Source of the DNA: Xenorhabdus kozodoii
Lineage (GTDB): Bacteria; Pseudomonadota; Gammaproteobacteria; Enterobacterales; Enterobacteriaceae
Direction of reading: 5' to 3'
NCBI RefSeq assembly: GCF_002632875.1
Contig: NZ_NJCX01000008.1
Span: forward strand, 54,967 to 100,839
DNA length: 45,873 nt
The first letter of the stretch is position 1, and each line of letters opens with the position of its first letter. A program made the position numbers and the translations under genes. Under the pieces are notes generated by a model. That model saw only the letters and a program-made list of their open reading frames with translations, was not told where the DNA came from and searched no databases. Positions 36,832-45,873 of this stretch are shown in pieces.

Positions 36832-37953
36832 ATGGCAGCAGAATTGTCACAATTGAGGATTCAAATTGATGAGGTAGATAAGGCCTTATTATCTTTACTG
36901 GCGAAAAGAATGCATTTAGTCGCACAAGTTGGAGAAGTTAAGAGTCAACTTGGCTTACCGATTTATGCGCCTGATAGGGAGGCTGAAATGCTGGCTTCCC
37001 GCCGTCAAGAGGCGGAAGATATGGGAATTCCGCCCGATTTGATTGAAGATATCTTACGCCGAATTATGCGGGAGTCTTATGTCAGTGAAAACAACAAAGG
37101 CTTTAAAAAACTCGGTACTCATTTGGGACCTGTGGTCATTATAGGTGGTTCAGGCAAAATGGGGCGGTTATTCAGTCGGTTGTTGACATTGTCTGGCTAT
37201 GAAGTCAGGGTGCTCGAAGCGGATGATTGGGATAATGCTGAACATATATTAGCCGGAGCAGGAATGGTGATCGTCAGTGTTCCCATTCACTTGACAGAGA
37301 AGATTATTCGCCAATTACCTCCTTTGCCGGAACAGTGCATTTTAGTTGATTTGGCTTCGATCAAGCAAAGGCCATTAAATGCGATGCTTGAAGTACATCA
37401 AGGGCCTGTTTTAGGGTTGCACCCTATGTTTGGGCCAGATGTAGGTAGCTTTGCTAAGCAAGTGGTTGTGTATTGTGATGGGCGCTATCCAGAGACATAT
37501 CAATGGTTTTTAGAACAGATATCGGTATGGGGAGCGAGATTGCATCAAATCACCGCGGAGAAGCACGATAAAAATATGGGCTTCATTCAGGCATTGCGTC
37601 ATTTCACGACTTTCTCTTACGGGCAGCATCTGGCGAAAGAAAATATCGATTTACAGCAATTGCTTGCACTATCTTCACCGATATATCGATTGGAGTTGGT
37701 GATGGTAGGGCGATTATTCGCGCAAGATCCTCAACTGTACGCTGATATTATTATGTCTAGCCCTGAAAATATTGCACTTATTCGTCGGTATTACCAGCGC
37801 TTCGGGCAGGCGCTGGAAATCTTAGAACACCAGGATAAGCCTGCTTTTATTGAGAGTTTTAACCAAGTGAGTGATTGGTTTGGTGATGAAGCCGCTCGAT
37901 TTATGAAGGAAAGCCGAGTGCTTTTACAGCAGGCCAGTGACAGCCGAATGTAG
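36832..37953 (+). CDS. tyrA: Bifunctional chorismate mutase / prephenate dehydrogenase
   Basis: Chorismate to prephenate to 4-hydroxyphenylpyruvate for tyrosine. It has 373 residues, identical to E. coli. The chorismate mutase helix bundle (1-~90: [30 protein letters not shown]) is followed by the NAD-binding [16 protein letters not shown] near 104-119 and the LHPMFGPD and [15 protein letters not shown] dehydrogenase segments. Co-transcribed with aroF, and convergent with pheA across a shared terminator. Confidence 0.97.
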   Translation: MAAELSQLRIQIDEVDKALLSLLAKRMHLVAQVGEVKSQLGLPIYAPDREAEMLASRRQEAEDMGIPPDLIEDILRRIMRESYVSENNKGFKKLGTHLGPVVIIGGSGKMGRLFSRLLTLSGYEVRVLEADDWDNAEHILAGAGMVIVSVPIHLTEKIIRQLPPLPEQCILVDLASIKQRPLNAMLEVHQGPVLGLHPMFGPDVGSFAKQVVVYCDGRYPETYQWFLEQISVWGARLHQITAEKHDKNMGFIQALRHFTTFSYGQHLAKENIDLQQLLALSSPIYRLELVMVGRLFAQDPQLYADIIMSSPENIALIRRYYQRFGQALEILEHQDKPAFIESFNQVSDWFGDEAARFMKESRVLLQQASDSRM

Positions 37954-38013
37954 GTTTTAAACAGATATAGTGAATTAATTAAGTTTAATGCATTGAAATA
38001 ATGGCAAGATCCT

Positions 38014-38041
38014 AAAAACCGGATAAAAATATCCGGTTTTT
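38014..38041. terminator. Bidirectional terminator between tyrA and pheA
   Basis: AAAAACCGGATA (38014-38025) pairs perfectly with TATCCGGTTTTT (38030-38041); A- and T-runs on both sides allow use in either direction. Confidence 0.9.
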
Positions 38042-38046
38042 TTGCT

Positions 38047-39201
38047 TTAGACCGGATCGATAGGAATGATATTTTCTGATGGGTAAGATCCTAACACTTT
38101 CAGAAAGCGCGTAATTTCTGTCAATTCTTTCAATGCCTGTTGCATTTTTATAGAACGCAGATTGGCTTGCACATCAATATAAAACATCTCTTCCCACGGC
38201 TTACCGTTTATTGGGCGAGACTCTAATTTACGCATAGGGATATCATGTTTCTTTAAAATAATGAGTGCATCGACCAGCGCCCCTGCTTGCTGTCCGGTTG
38301 ACATAATAAACGTGGTTTTAGCCGGAACTTGATCGGATACATCAATAGGCATACGGGAAACTACAATAAAACGAGTGCTATTCTCTTGCTGATTTGCCAG
38401 ATTATTCTCTAAAACATGTAATCCATAGAGCGCTCCACCGGCCTCACTACCTAATGCCGCCACTTCTGGCGAGTTAAGCTCAGCCACTTTTTGCATAGCC
38501 GCGGCTGTGCTTTCACAGTAGATGATATTCCAGTCAGGATATTTATTGAGGTATTGGCTGCATTGTTGAAAAGGTTGGGAGTGGCTATAAACCGTTTTTA
38601 TCCTTGAGACATCCGTTTGTTCGGCAATCAATAGACAGTGATTGATTGGCAACGTTATCTCTCCAACGAGGGATAAGGGGGTATGTTGCAATAAATCATA
38701 AACCTCATTAATTGCCCCTGAACTGGTATTTTCCAGTGGCAGGATGCCGTAATCAGCCTGGCCAATCTCAACCAGTGAAAAAATATCTGAGAATTTATGA
38801 CAACTGCATTCAACTAACTGATTAAAGTGGCGGGCAGCAAATTGTCGAGCTGCAATATGAGAATATGAACCTCTTGGCCCCAGAAAAGTAATGCGGGCAG
38901 AATCGTAAGGTGTCTGATTCAGGTGTTGCTGTAATAATGCCTGTTGAGTGAGGACAGAATCCTCAATGATCATCTGAAATAATCGGGTGATGTAAAACCC
39001 ATCTAAACCACGTGATTTGCCTTTATCAATCAAAACGTTCAATAGCTCTCGTTCACGGTTTTTATCTCGGATAGGGCGATGATCAAGCAGTTTTGTCTTG
39101 GCGATATCACTGGCTAATTGTCGGCGTTTAGCCAGTAGATCCAACAAGTTAGCATCAATATGACTAATTTCTTCTCTTAAGCTAATTAAATTTTTTTCCA
39201 T
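38047..39201 (-). CDS. pheA: Bifunctional chorismate mutase / prephenate dehydratase
   Basis: Makes phenylpyruvate from chorismate for phenylalanine. Length is 384 residues (E. coli 386). Chorismate mutase domain at 1-~90 ([30 protein letters not shown]), prephenate dehydratase at ~100-285 ([44 protein letters not shown]), and a C-terminal ACT regulatory domain with [20 protein letters not shown], the phenylalanine-binding ESRP included. A leader peptide and attenuator precede it. Confidence 0.97.
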   Translation of the reverse strand: MEKNLISLREEISHIDANLLDLLAKRRQLASDIAKTKLLDHRPIRDKNRERELLNVLIDKGKSRGLDGFYITRLFQMIIEDSVLTQQALLQQHLNQTPYDSARITFLGPRGSYSHIAARQFAARHFNQLVECSCHKFSDIFSLVEIGQADYGILPLENTSSGAINEVYDLLQHTPLSLVGEITLPINHCLLIAEQTDVSRIKTVYSHSQPFQQCSQYLNKYPDWNIIYCESTAAAMQKVAELNSPEVAALGSEAGGALYGLHVLENNLANQQENSTRFIVVSRMPIDVSDQVPAKTTFIMSTGQQAGALVDALIILKKHDIPMRKLESRPINGKPWEEMFYIDVQANLRSIKMQQALKELTEITRFLKVLGSYPSENIIPIDPV

Positions 39202-39270
39202 AGTATGTTCCTGACATTCTTATCATGAGTATAGCCTGTGTATCGTGGACATCTTTATGATCAATAAAAC

Positions 39271-39300
39271 AAAAAAACCTCCCTACTGGTGGGAGGCTTT
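39271..39300 (-). terminator. pheA attenuator
   Basis: On the minus strand CCTCCC pairs with GGGAGG around a 7-base loop and runs into seven T residues, between the leader peptide and pheA. GGTGG just after the leader stop can pair with CCACC in the 5' arm, a candidate antiterminator. Confidence 0.85.
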
Positions 39301-39341
39301 TATTCGTCTTCTGATATTTTCTTTAAAACGAAACCACCTCC

Positions 39342-39392
39342 TCATGAGAAGGTGAAAAAAAAGAAAAATAAGGAAGACAGTTTGATAATCAT
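39342..39392 (-). CDS. pheL: pheA leader peptide
   Basis: A 16-residue frame on the minus strand reads MIIKLSSLFFFFFTFS, with six phenylalanines, five of them consecutive. E. coli PheL is [15 protein letters not shown]. Ribosome stalling at the Phe codons when charged tRNA-Phe is scarce would favour the antiterminator and allow pheA transcription. A near-perfect dyad (CACCTTCTCATGAGGAGGTG) overlaps its stop and would be the pause hairpin. Only a weak ribosome binding site (CAGG) is visible. It is too short for usual gene callers. Confidence 0.88.
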   Translation of the reverse strand: MIIKLSSLFFFFFTFS

Positions 39393-39435
39393 TTGGCCTG
39401 TTTGCGCGTCACTTTATGGCTTCAATAGTATATTT

Positions 39436-39464
39436 TAATTAACCTATTTAGCATGGAGTGTCAA
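39436..39464 (-). promoter_or_regulatory. pheLA promoter
   Basis: On the minus strand a perfect TTGACA (-35, 39459-39464), a 17-bp spacer and TAATTA (-10, 39436-39441) lie 44 bp before the leader peptide. Confidence 0.75.
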
Positions 39465-39472
39465 CAGACAGT

Positions 39473-39495
39473 AAAAACGCGCTCATTGAGCGCGT
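39473..39495 (-). terminator. raiA terminator
   Basis: On the minus strand ACGCGCTC pairs with GAGCGCGT, then TTTTT; it ends 9 bp before the pheA -35. Confidence 0.85.
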
Positions 39496-39516
39496 CAGGA
39501 AAGGAATAAGCGATGA

Positions 39517-39849
39517 TTATACTTCTAAGTTGAAATTGGACTCTTTAACACTATTGTCTGCACGACGCGCTTCCGCTTTATGCTGCACTTTATTGAGTTG
39601 GCGCTCTAATTTTGTCAGTAGTTCATTGATTGCTGCGTACATATCTTCATGTTTGGCACTAGCCACTAACGTGCCGTTTGGCGTACCAATGGTGGCATCA
39701 ACCAAAAATCCTTGTGGTTCTTTTGATAGTACGATATGTGGATTGATCAGATTGGCTTGCCATTTGCTCAACTTATTTAGACGGTCTTCCACATGGCTAC
39801 GAATTGCGGGGGTAATTTCCATTTGTTTGCTGGTAATGTTCACTAACAT
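39517..39849 (-). CDS. raiA: Ribosome-associated inhibitor A (stationary-phase translation inhibitor)
   Basis: RaiA binds the 30S A and P sites of idle 70S ribosomes and counteracts 100S dimer formation. It has 110 residues (E. coli 113). The sequence [27 protein letters not shown] and [25 protein letters not shown] matches the family, as does [22 protein letters not shown]. The C-terminal tail is a little shorter than in E. coli and lacks its acidic EVEEE end. ATG39849 follows AGAGGT. A CRP-type promoter lies upstream. Confidence 0.95.
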   Translation of the reverse strand: MLVNITSKQMEITPAIRSHVEDRLNKLSKWQANLINPHIVLSKEPQGFLVDATIGTPNGTLVASAKHEDMYAAINELLTKLERQLNKVQHKAEARRADNSVKESNFNLEV

Positions 39850-39891
39850 ATATAGTTACCTCTTTGATGTTGCTCCGTCTTTGATGAATTC

Positions 39892-39933
39892 AGCATAGCG
39901 CGATTTTGCATAAAAAGAATGATCTAAATCACT
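39892..39933 (-). promoter_or_regulatory. raiA promoter with a class II-type CRP site
   Basis: On the minus strand AGTGA-N6-TCATT (39918-39933) resembles the CRP consensus TGTGA-N6-TCACA. The -10-like TATGCT lies at 39892-39897, which places the CRP centre close to -41. The -35 is poor, as expected for an activated promoter. The rest of the 445-bp raiA-bamD gap holds only the bamD terminator. Confidence 0.6.
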
Positions 39934-40227
39934 TTTATTGAGTGATTTTGGTGGCAAGTGACAGAATTGTGATAGCCAAGGAAGATATGGAGAATATTTG
40001 TTGCGAAGGGAGTAATTATGCGTCATTATTGGTCAGTTATGGGATTATAAATTGAGTAATAGTTACAACTCATAAATTATTTTCAGGGCGAAAATAATGA
40101 GGATATAGCCAAATATAACCAAAATGTACTAATGCTTCCCATTTTCTGGCTAAACAGAACAAAAAGACAAGCCTCACAAAAATCACGTTCCCGACAGAGG
40201 CAATTTCATTGCATAGATAAAAGTGGA

Positions 40228-40259
40228 TAAAAAAACAGCAGCCATTTAGCTACTGTTTT
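40228..40259 (-). terminator. bamD terminator
   Basis: On the minus strand AAAACAGTAGC pairs with GCTGCTGTTTT (one G-U pair) and is followed by T residues. Confidence 0.88.
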
Positions 40260-40294
40260 TAGTCACCTGTTCTAATTTGATGAGATTGGAGATT

Positions 40295-41026
40295 TTATAC
40301 AGGATTGGCAGCGATTAGTTGCGCCACTTTATTGGCTTCTGCCGTCAGTCCCAATTTCTTATAAGCTAATTCCATATAAGAGAGGGCTTCCTTGGTTGCG
40401 CTAGTATCAGGATAGTCTCGTAACATCTGTTCTACCCGATTGACGACAGCGACGTAAGCACCGCGTTTAGTGTAATATTGCACAACAGCCAGTTCATATT
40501 TGGCTAAACGCTCTTTGAGAAATATTAATCGCTTAGTCGCATCGGTTAAATACTGACTATTTGGATGATAACGCACCAGTTGGTTGAAATCACGGAATGC
40601 GGCACGGGCATGTTCAGGATCACGATTCGATCGATCAATGCCGAAAAAGCCTTGTAATGGGCTGTCATCCAGAGCTTGTGAAACCAAACCACGCATATAG
40701 AGTACATAGTCAATATTAGGGTGGGTTGGGTTCAGGCGCATGAAACGGTCAATAGATGCGAGAGCCAGTGGGTATTCCGCTGATTTGTAATAGGCGTAGA
40801 TCAGATCAAGTTGGACTTGCTGAGAGTACGGGCCAAAAGGATATCGGTTATCAAGGGATTCCAATTGCTTGATAGCCGCTTTATAGTTACCTTCTTGCAG
40901 CTTTTCCTGGCCAATTGAATAAATTTGAGATGGCGGGATATCGGGAACAGCATCCTTGTTGCTGGAGCATCCAGATAGAACCAGGCTCAATGTGGTCGCT
41001 GCCACCAGATATTTCATGCGAATCAT
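40295..41026 (-). CDS. bamD: Outer membrane protein assembly factor BamD (lipoprotein)
   Basis: Essential lipoprotein of the BAM complex that inserts beta-barrel proteins into the outer membrane. From ATG41026 it has 243 residues (E. coli 245): signal peptide [20 protein letters not shown] with lipobox LSGC and lipid-modified Cys20. The mature part contains five TPR-like repeats, with [23 protein letters not shown] and [17 protein letters not shown] conserved. The frame is open to 41143 but the upstream residues are not signal-peptide-like. It is divergent from rluD with a 138-bp gap. Confidence 0.97.
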   Translation of the reverse strand: MIRMKYLVAATTLSLVLSGCSSNKDAVPDIPPSQIYSIGQEKLQEGNYKAAIKQLESLDNRYPFGPYSQQVQLDLIYAYYKSAEYPLALASIDRFMRLNPTHPNIDYVLYMRGLVSQALDDSPLQGFFGIDRSNRDPEHARAAFRDFNQLVRYHPNSQYLTDATKRLIFLKERLAKYELAVVQYYTKRGAYVAVVNRVEQMLRDYPDTSATKEALSYMELAYKKLGLTAEANKVAQLIAANPV

Positions 41027-41164
41027 CACGTGTTGATTATCCTCTGAGTGTTTTCTGGGAGACTGTCCGTGAAGCTCCCGGCAAAATATAAGGTTACAAT
41101 AGCACACTATTTTAAATGAAACGGCCTCGCCGTCAAAACTCAACGTAAAATATAGAAGTTATAT

Positions 41165-42142
41165 ATGGCTCAACAAATCCGACTTAATGCAATAGTCGCT
41201 GAATCTCAGCTTGGTCAACGTTTAGATCAAGCTTTGGCTGAATTATTCCCTGATTACTCCAGGTCACGTATAAAAGAGTGGATCTTGGATAATAAAGTTC
41301 AAGTGAATGGCAAATTAATTAACAAACCAAAAGAAAAGGTCTTGGGCAGTGAAGAAATTTCCATCGATGCTATCATTGAAGAAGATGCACGTTGGGAACC
41401 GCAGGATATTGCACTGAATATTGTCTATGAAGATGACGATATTTTGGTCATCAATAAACCACGTGATTTGGTTGTCCATCCGGGGGCAGGTAATCCTGAT
41501 GGTACGGTATTGAACGCTTTATTATATCATTATCCTGAAATTGCAGATGTTCCCCGCGCAGGCATTGTTCATCGTCTTGACAAAGATACGACAGGGTTAA
41601 TGGTTGTGGCAAAAAATGTTCCGGCACAAACTCGCTTGGTAGAGTCGTTGCAATTACGCGAAATAACCCGTGAATATGAAGCGATTGCCTTAGGGCGTAT
41701 GACGGCTGGCGGAATGGTAGAAGAACCGATTTCCCGCCATCCAACAAAACGGACACACATGGCCGTACATCCTATGGGAAAACCTGCTGTTACCCATTAT
41801 CGCATTATGGAACATTTCCGGGCGCATACCCGCCTGCGTCTGCGTTTGGAGACAGGCAGAACACACCAAATTCGCGTGCACATGGCACATATAAAGCATC
41901 CGTTGGTGGGTGATCCTCTTTACGGCGGGCGGCCTCGTCCCCTAAAAGGGGCTTCTGATGAGTTTCGCGAAGTGATGCGCAACTTTGATCGTCAGGCATT
42001 GCACGCAACCATGTTACGTCTCTATCATCCAATCACTGGAATTGAGATGGAATGGCATGCTCCACTACCGGATGACATGGTTAAATTGGTTGAAGTGATG
42101 AAAGCGGATGCCGAAACTTTCAAAGATGAAATGGATTGGTAG
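41165..42142 (+). CDS. rluD: 23S rRNA pseudouridine synthase RluD
   Basis: Makes pseudouridines 1911, 1915 and 1917 in helix 69 of 23S rRNA. It has 325 residues (E. coli 326). The N-terminal S4 RNA-binding domain (QRLDQALAELFPDYSRSRIKEWI) is followed by the catalytic domain with Asp139 in HRLDKDTTGL and the RLETGRTHQIRVHMAHI segment. pgeF starts 4 bp after the stop, so they are co-transcribed. Confidence 0.97.
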   Translation: MAQQIRLNAIVAESQLGQRLDQALAELFPDYSRSRIKEWILDNKVQVNGKLINKPKEKVLGSEEISIDAIIEEDARWEPQDIALNIVYEDDDILVINKPRDLVVHPGAGNPDGTVLNALLYHYPEIADVPRAGIVHRLDKDTTGLMVVAKNVPAQTRLVESLQLREITREYEAIALGRMTAGGMVEEPISRHPTKRTHMAVHPMGKPAVTHYRIMEHFRAHTRLRLRLETGRTHQIRVHMAHIKHPLVGDPLYGGRPRPLKGASDEFREVMRNFDRQALHATMLRLYHPITGIEMEWHAPLPDDMVKLVEVMKADAETFKDEMDW

Positions 42143-42146
42143 GTAA

Positions 42147-42878
42147 ATGACACCACTGATTTTTCCTGATTGGCCACAGCCTGATAATGTTGGCGCTTGC
42201 ACGACTACCCGTTTTGGCGGTGTGGGGCAGCCCCCGTATGATAGTTTAAATTTAGGTACTCATGTTGGGGATGTTCCAGAACATGTAGCGCGGAATAGGG
42301 CGCTGTTGGTGGATTATGCCCAATTGCCGCAGCAACCTACATGGCTGGAGCAGGTACACGGAACACGTGTTATCACACTTGATGGCCAGTCATTGGTAAA
42401 TAATCAGGCCGATGCCGTTTACGCGAATATACCTGGGCAGGTTTGTGCTGTGATGACAGCAGATTGTTTGCCCGTTCTTTTTTGTAGTATGTCTGGTGAT
42501 GAAGTCGCCGCGGCTCACGCAGGATGGCGCGGATTATGTGCAGGAGTGTTGGAAAATACCGTGTCTCGATTTAGAGCAAAACCTAACATGATCCGTGCGT
42601 GGTTGGGGCCGGCTATTGGCCCTGAAAAATTTGAGGTGGGAAGCGAGGTTAGGGACGCTTTCATCACAACTCATGCTGATCTGGCGCAAGCTTTCACACC
42701 TTATGGCGATAAGTTTCTGGCAAATATTTACTTACTGGCTAAATTAAAGTTGCAGTCAATAGGAATAACCGAGATTTTTGGTGGAACCGCATGTACTGTC
42801 ACGGAGGAAAAAAACTTTTTCTCCTATCGTCGTGATGGTAATACAGGGCGAATGGCAACGTTAATCTGGTTGCGATAG
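42147..42878 (+). CDS. pgeF: Purine nucleoside phosphorylase / laccase-domain protein PgeF (YfiH)
   Basis: Member of the DUF152 family, linked to purine nucleoside phosphorolysis and to editing of a peptidoglycan precursor that MurC mis-loads with serine. It has 243 residues, identical to E. coli. The metal site residues His71 (EQVHGTR), Cys107 (TADCLPV) and His124 (AAHAGWRG) are present. ATG42147 follows the rluD stop closely. clpB comes next, 129 bp downstream. Confidence 0.95.
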   Translation: MTPLIFPDWPQPDNVGACTTTRFGGVGQPPYDSLNLGTHVGDVPEHVARNRALLVDYAQLPQQPTWLEQVHGTRVITLDGQSLVNNQADAVYANIPGQVCAVMTADCLPVLFCSMSGDEVAAAHAGWRGLCAGVLENTVSRFRAKPNMIRAWLGPAIGPEKFEVGSEVRDAFITTHADLAQAFTPYGDKFLANIYLLAKLKLQSIGITEIFGGTACTVTEEKNFFSYRRDGNTGRMATLIWLR

Positions 42879-42940
42879 CCTACTTCACAGGACGATCTTT
42901 GGCGTATAGCGGTAAGTTTCCAATTAACTTTTCAGAATAC

Positions 42941-42968
42941 CTTGAATATTTAAGGAATGACCTTATCT
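42941..42968 (+). promoter_or_regulatory. Sigma-32 (heat-shock) promoter of clpB
   Basis: CTTGAA (42941-42946), 14 bp, CCTTATCT (42961-42968), close to the sigma-32 pattern CTTGAA-N13-15-CCCCATNT, 39 bp before the clpB start. Confidence 0.75.
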
Positions 42969-43007
42969 AGTCTCCAGTAGCAAATTCTGACCAGCATTGG
43001 AGGTGTT

Positions 43008-45581
43008 ATGCGTCTGGATCGTCTAACCAATAAATTCCAGCTTGCTCTCGCTGACGCCCAATCTCTCGCATTAGGGCGTGATAATCAATTCATCGAACCT
43101 ATCCACTTGATGAGTGCGTTAATCAATCAAGAGGGCGGTTCAGTTCGTCCTTTATTGGCTTCGGCAGGAGTGGATACGGGAAATTTCAATCATCAACTGA
43201 ATCAGGCTCTGAACCGATTGCCAAAAGTAGAAGGCAATGGTGGGGATGTACAGGTATCCAACGAACTGGGACGTTATTTAAACCTGTGTGACAAACTGGC
43301 ACAAAAAGCAGATGATAATTTTATTTCTTCTGAACTTTTTCTCCTGGCAGCAATAGAAGAACGTGGAACATTAAGTGACATGTTGAAAGCTGCGGGGGCA
43401 ACCAAAGATAAAATCACGAAGGCAATAGAACAAATGCGCGGTGGTGAAAAAGTGAATGAGCAAGGCGCAGAAGATCAACGTCAAGCACTAAAGAAATATA
43501 CCATTGATCTGACTGAGCGTGCTGAACAAGGCAAATTAGATCCTGTTATTGGGCGTGACGAAGAAATTCGTCGAACTATTCAGGTATTGCAACGTAGAAC
43601 CAAAAATAACCCTGTTCTCATTGGCGAGCCAGGGGTTGGGAAAACCGCTATTGTCGAGGGTTTGGCACAGCGTATTGTTAATGGTGAAATTCCAGAGGGG
43701 CTAAAAAATAAACGTGTACTGTCCCTTGATATGGGGGCGTTATTAGCGGGTGCTAAATACCGTGGTGAATTTGAAGAGCGTTTGAAAGGTGTTTTAAACG
43801 ATCTTGCTAAACAGGAAGGTTCAGTCATTCTGTTTATTGATGAATTGCATACCATGGTAGGCGCAGGTAAAGCTGAAGGCGCAATGGATGCCGGTAACAT
43901 GCTAAAACCTGCTCTGGCTCGTGGAGAATTGCATTGTGTTGGAGCAACAACACTTGATGAATATCGCCAGTATATAGAAAAAGATGCAGCCCTAGAGCGT
44001 CGTTTCCAGAAAGTTTATGTGGCAGAACCGACGGTTGAAGACACGATTGCAATTTTGCGTGGATTAAAAGAGCGATATGAATTGCATCACCACGTTCAGA
44101 TTACTGATCCGGCAATCGTGGCGGCTGCAACGTTATCTCATCGCTATATTTCTGATCGTATGCTACCTGACAAAGCCATTGACCTGATTGATGAAGCAGG
44201 GGCAAGTTTGCGTATGCAGATGGATTCTAAACCAGAAGCATTGGATCGCCTTGAACGCCGCGTTATTCAATTAAAGCTTGAACAACAGGCACTGAAAAAA
44301 GAGTCTGATGATGCCAGTAAAAAACGTTTAGAGATGCTAAACGAAGAATTGACAGAAAAAGAACGTGAATATTCTGAATTGGAAGAAGAGTGGAAGGCGG
44401 AAAAAGCGGAACTTAGTGGCACTCAGAATATCAAGGCTGAATTAGAAAGTGCCCGTATTGAATTAGAAAAAGCTCGTCGTGGCGGTGACTTAGCCAAAAT
44501 GTCTGAGATTCAATATGGAAAAATTCCTGAATTGGAAAAACGTCTGGCAACAGCAGCAACCGCAGAAAATCGTCATATGAAGCTGCTGCGTAATAAAGTC
44601 ACAGATGCTGAAATCGCTGAAATACTCGCCCGCTGGACGGGAATTCCTGTATCCCGAATGCTGGAAAGTGAAAAAGATAAGCTACTGCGCATGGAGCAAG
44701 AACTGCATAAGCGCGTGATTGGACAGAATGAAGCGGTTGATGCCGTATCGAATGCAATTCGCCGTAGCAGAGCGGGATTATCTGATCCTAATCGTCCAAT
44801 CGGTTCTTTCATGTTCCTGGGGCCAACAGGGGTGGGTAAAACAGAATTGTGTAAGGCGCTGGCTAATTTCTTGTTCGACAGTGACGATGCGATGGTGCGC
44901 ATTGATATGTCGGAGTTTATGGAAAAACATGCAGTTTCAAGGCTGGTGGGAGCACCTCCCGGATATGTTGGATACGAAGAGGGTGGATATTTGACCGAAG
45001 CGGTGCGCCGTCGCCCTTATTCTGTCATTTTACTGGATGAAGTAGAAAAAGCTCACCCAGATGTTTTCAATATCTTGTTGCAGGTATTGGATGATGGCCG
45101 TTTGACTGATGGTCAGGGCAGAACGGTTGATTTTCGCAATACGGTAGTCATTATGACCTCTAACTTAGGCTCCGATATGATCCAAGAACGCTTTGGTGTA
45201 TTGGATTATACGGGGATGAAAAATATGGTGATGGAGGTAGTTGGTCATCATTTCAGGCCTGAATTTATCAACCGTGTTGATGAAGTTGTTGTGTTCCACC
45301 CCTTAGGTAAAGAGCACCTGAAAGCGATCACGAATATCCAATTGCAGCGTTTGTATCAGCGTTTGGAAGATCATGGTTATCAGGTGGAGATAACACCTTC
45401 AGCTCTGGAAAAACTAAGCGAAGCTGGTTTCGATCCGGTATATGGTGCTCGCCCATTGAAACGGGCTATCCAGCAAGAGATTGAAAATCCGCTGGCCCAG
45501 CAAATTCTTTCAGGCAAATTGATCCCAGGTAAATTAGTGACTTTGGCGTTAGAAGACAATCGTATTGTGGCAATACAATGA
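43008..45581 (+). CDS. clpB: ATP-dependent disaggregase ClpB
   Basis: Hexameric AAA+ chaperone that extracts proteins from aggregates together with DnaK. It has 857 residues, identical to E. coli. The N-domain (1-~145) is followed by AAA-1 with Walker [10 protein letters not shown] near 206, the coiled-coil middle domain (~410-520), and AAA-2 with GPTGVGKTE near 605 and [12 protein letters not shown] at the C-terminus. Codon 149 (43452-43454) is GTG, the same place where E. coli starts the shorter ClpB isoform. A sigma-32 promoter precedes it and an rRNA operon follows. Confidence 0.98.
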   Translation: MRLDRLTNKFQLALADAQSLALGRDNQFIEPIHLMSALINQEGGSVRPLLASAGVDTGNFNHQLNQALNRLPKVEGNGGDVQVSNELGRYLNLCDKLAQKADDNFISSELFLLAAIEERGTLSDMLKAAGATKDKITKAIEQMRGGEKVNEQGAEDQRQALKKYTIDLTERAEQGKLDPVIGRDEEIRRTIQVLQRRTKNNPVLIGEPGVGKTAIVEGLAQRIVNGEIPEGLKNKRVLSLDMGALLAGAKYRGEFEERLKGVLNDLAKQEGSVILFIDELHTMVGAGKAEGAMDAGNMLKPALARGELHCVGATTLDEYRQYIEKDAALERRFQKVYVAEPTVEDTIAILRGLKERYELHHHVQITDPAIVAAATLSHRYISDRMLPDKAIDLIDEAGASLRMQMDSKPEALDRLERRVIQLKLEQQALKKESDDASKKRLEMLNEELTEKEREYSELEEEWKAEKAELSGTQNIKAELESARIELEKARRGGDLAKMSEIQYGKIPELEKRLATAATAENRHMKLLRNKVTDAEIAEILARWTGIPVSRMLESEKDKLLRMEQELHKRVIGQNEAVDAVSNAIRRSRAGLSDPNRPIGSFMFLGPTGVGKTELCKALANFLFDSDDAMVRIDMSEFMEKHAVSRLVGAPPGYVGYEEGGYLTEAVRRRPYSVILLDEVEKAHPDVFNILLQVLDDGRLTDGQGRTVDFRNTVVIMTSNLGSDMIQERFGVLDYTGMKNMVMEVVGHHFRPEFINRVDEVVVFHPLGKEHLKAITNIQLQRLYQRLEDHGYQVEITPSALEKLSEAGFDPVYGARPLKRAIQQEIENPLAQQILSGKLIPGKLVTLALEDNRIVAIQ

Positions 45582-45604
45582 TATTGATAGCGTAGACAGT
45601 TTTG

Positions 45605-45631
45605 AAGAGGTGCTTTTTGCACCTCTTTTTT
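45605..45631 (+). terminator. clpB terminator
   Basis: AAGAGGTGC (45605-45613) pairs with GCACCTCTT (45619-45627), followed by T residues. Confidence 0.92.
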
Positions 45632-45689
45632 CTTTTTGTAGATTGTAAAAACACCAAATTAAGGGGTTTTGGGCGAGAAGTGAGCGGTT

Positions 45690-45747
45690 GGTAATTATTT
45701 TCAAAAAAACTATTGTCAGCGCCGAAAAACTCCCTATAATGCGCCAC
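45690..45747 (+). promoter_or_regulatory. rRNA operon promoter P1 with UP element
   Basis: TTGTCA (45713-45718), 16 bp, TATAAT (45735-45740) and GCGCCAC discriminator. An A/T-rich block at 45690-45712 sits where an UP element should be. Confidence 0.9.
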
Positions 45748-45873
45748 CACTGACCGACGACGAGCTGAAACAGACCGCGGCGGACAGCCGGAAGAAAGCG
45801 AAAATAAACGCTTGACTCCTGAGGCGAAACGCGTAAGATACGCAGCCTCGCAACCCGGAAGAGCCTTCCCGGT
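45741..45873 (+). other. rRNA operon leader, cut by window end
   Basis: After P1 the sequence is a GC-richer leader that includes a second promoter, P2: TTGACT (45812-45817), 16 bp, TAAGAT (45834-45839). E. coli has rrnG directly after clpB; the 16S gene itself lies beyond the window. Confidence 0.85.

Noticed and set aside
39458-39898. 146-residue plus-strand frame
   Set aside because: Antisense shadow of raiA and its flanks.

Overview
The window is a chromosome segment of an enteric gammaproteobacterium. From about 6.5 kb onward the gene order follows the Escherichia coli blocks dinB..pepD-gpt-frsA-crl-proBA and pncC-recA-alaS-csrA-tRNASer-4x tRNAArg-gshA-micA-luxS..ffh-rpsP-rimM-trmD-rplS-aroF-tyrA-pheA-raiA-bamD-rluD-pgeF-clpB-rrn. 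Moderately AT-rich sequence, short TATACCC...GGGTATA palindromic elements and the accessory cluster at the left edge suggest Xenorhabdus or Photorhabdus. The genus is inferred, not proven.

Left edge (1-6.4 kb), accessory: the 3' part of a PhzD-type isochorismatase, a complete PhzE-type 2-amino-2-deoxyisochorismate (ADIC) synthase, and facing them a translationally coupled operon of a Bcr/CflA-type MFS exporter and a UvrA-like ABC ATPase. Isochorismatase plus ADIC synthase make a 3-hydroxyanthranilate precursor. An exporter plus a UvrA-like protein is the self-protection pair of DNA-alkylating pyrrolobenzodiazepine clusters, such as tilimycin/tilivalline of Klebsiella oxytoca. No phzF or phzG follows phzE, so a pyrrolobenzodiazepine cluster edge fits better than a phenazine cluster. 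The isochorismatase reading frame is broken near base 25, so the biosynthetic half may be decaying. A dyad present twice upstream of the exporter is a candidate operator.

6.4-19.9 kb: SOS-controlled dinB, pepD, gpt, frsA, crl, proBA, aroL, aas-lplT, pncC and SOS-controlled recA. The Shine-Dalgarno of crl lies inside a hairpin. There is no phoE between crl and proB and no recX after recA.

20-30 kb: alaS with a palindrome in its leader, csrA, a tRNA operon (Ser-GCU and four identical Arg-ACG genes in 162-163 bp tandem units), gshA with a TTG start, the sRNA gene micA on the minus strand, luxS, a small unrecognised AT-rich ORF beside a palindromic element, and corB-like and ypjD genes.

30-45.9 kb: ffh, the rpsP-rimM-trmD-rplS operon, dcuB, aroF-tyrA (TyrR box), pheA with a phenylalanine-rich leader peptide and attenuator, raiA (CRP-type promoter), bamD, rluD-pgeF, clpB (heat-shock promoter and conserved internal start), and the tandem P1/P2 promoters and leader of an rRNA operon cut by the window end. 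The common threads are chorismate supply and use (aroL, aroF, tyrA, pheA, ADIC synthase), DNA damage response (dinB, recA, UvrA-like) and translation.
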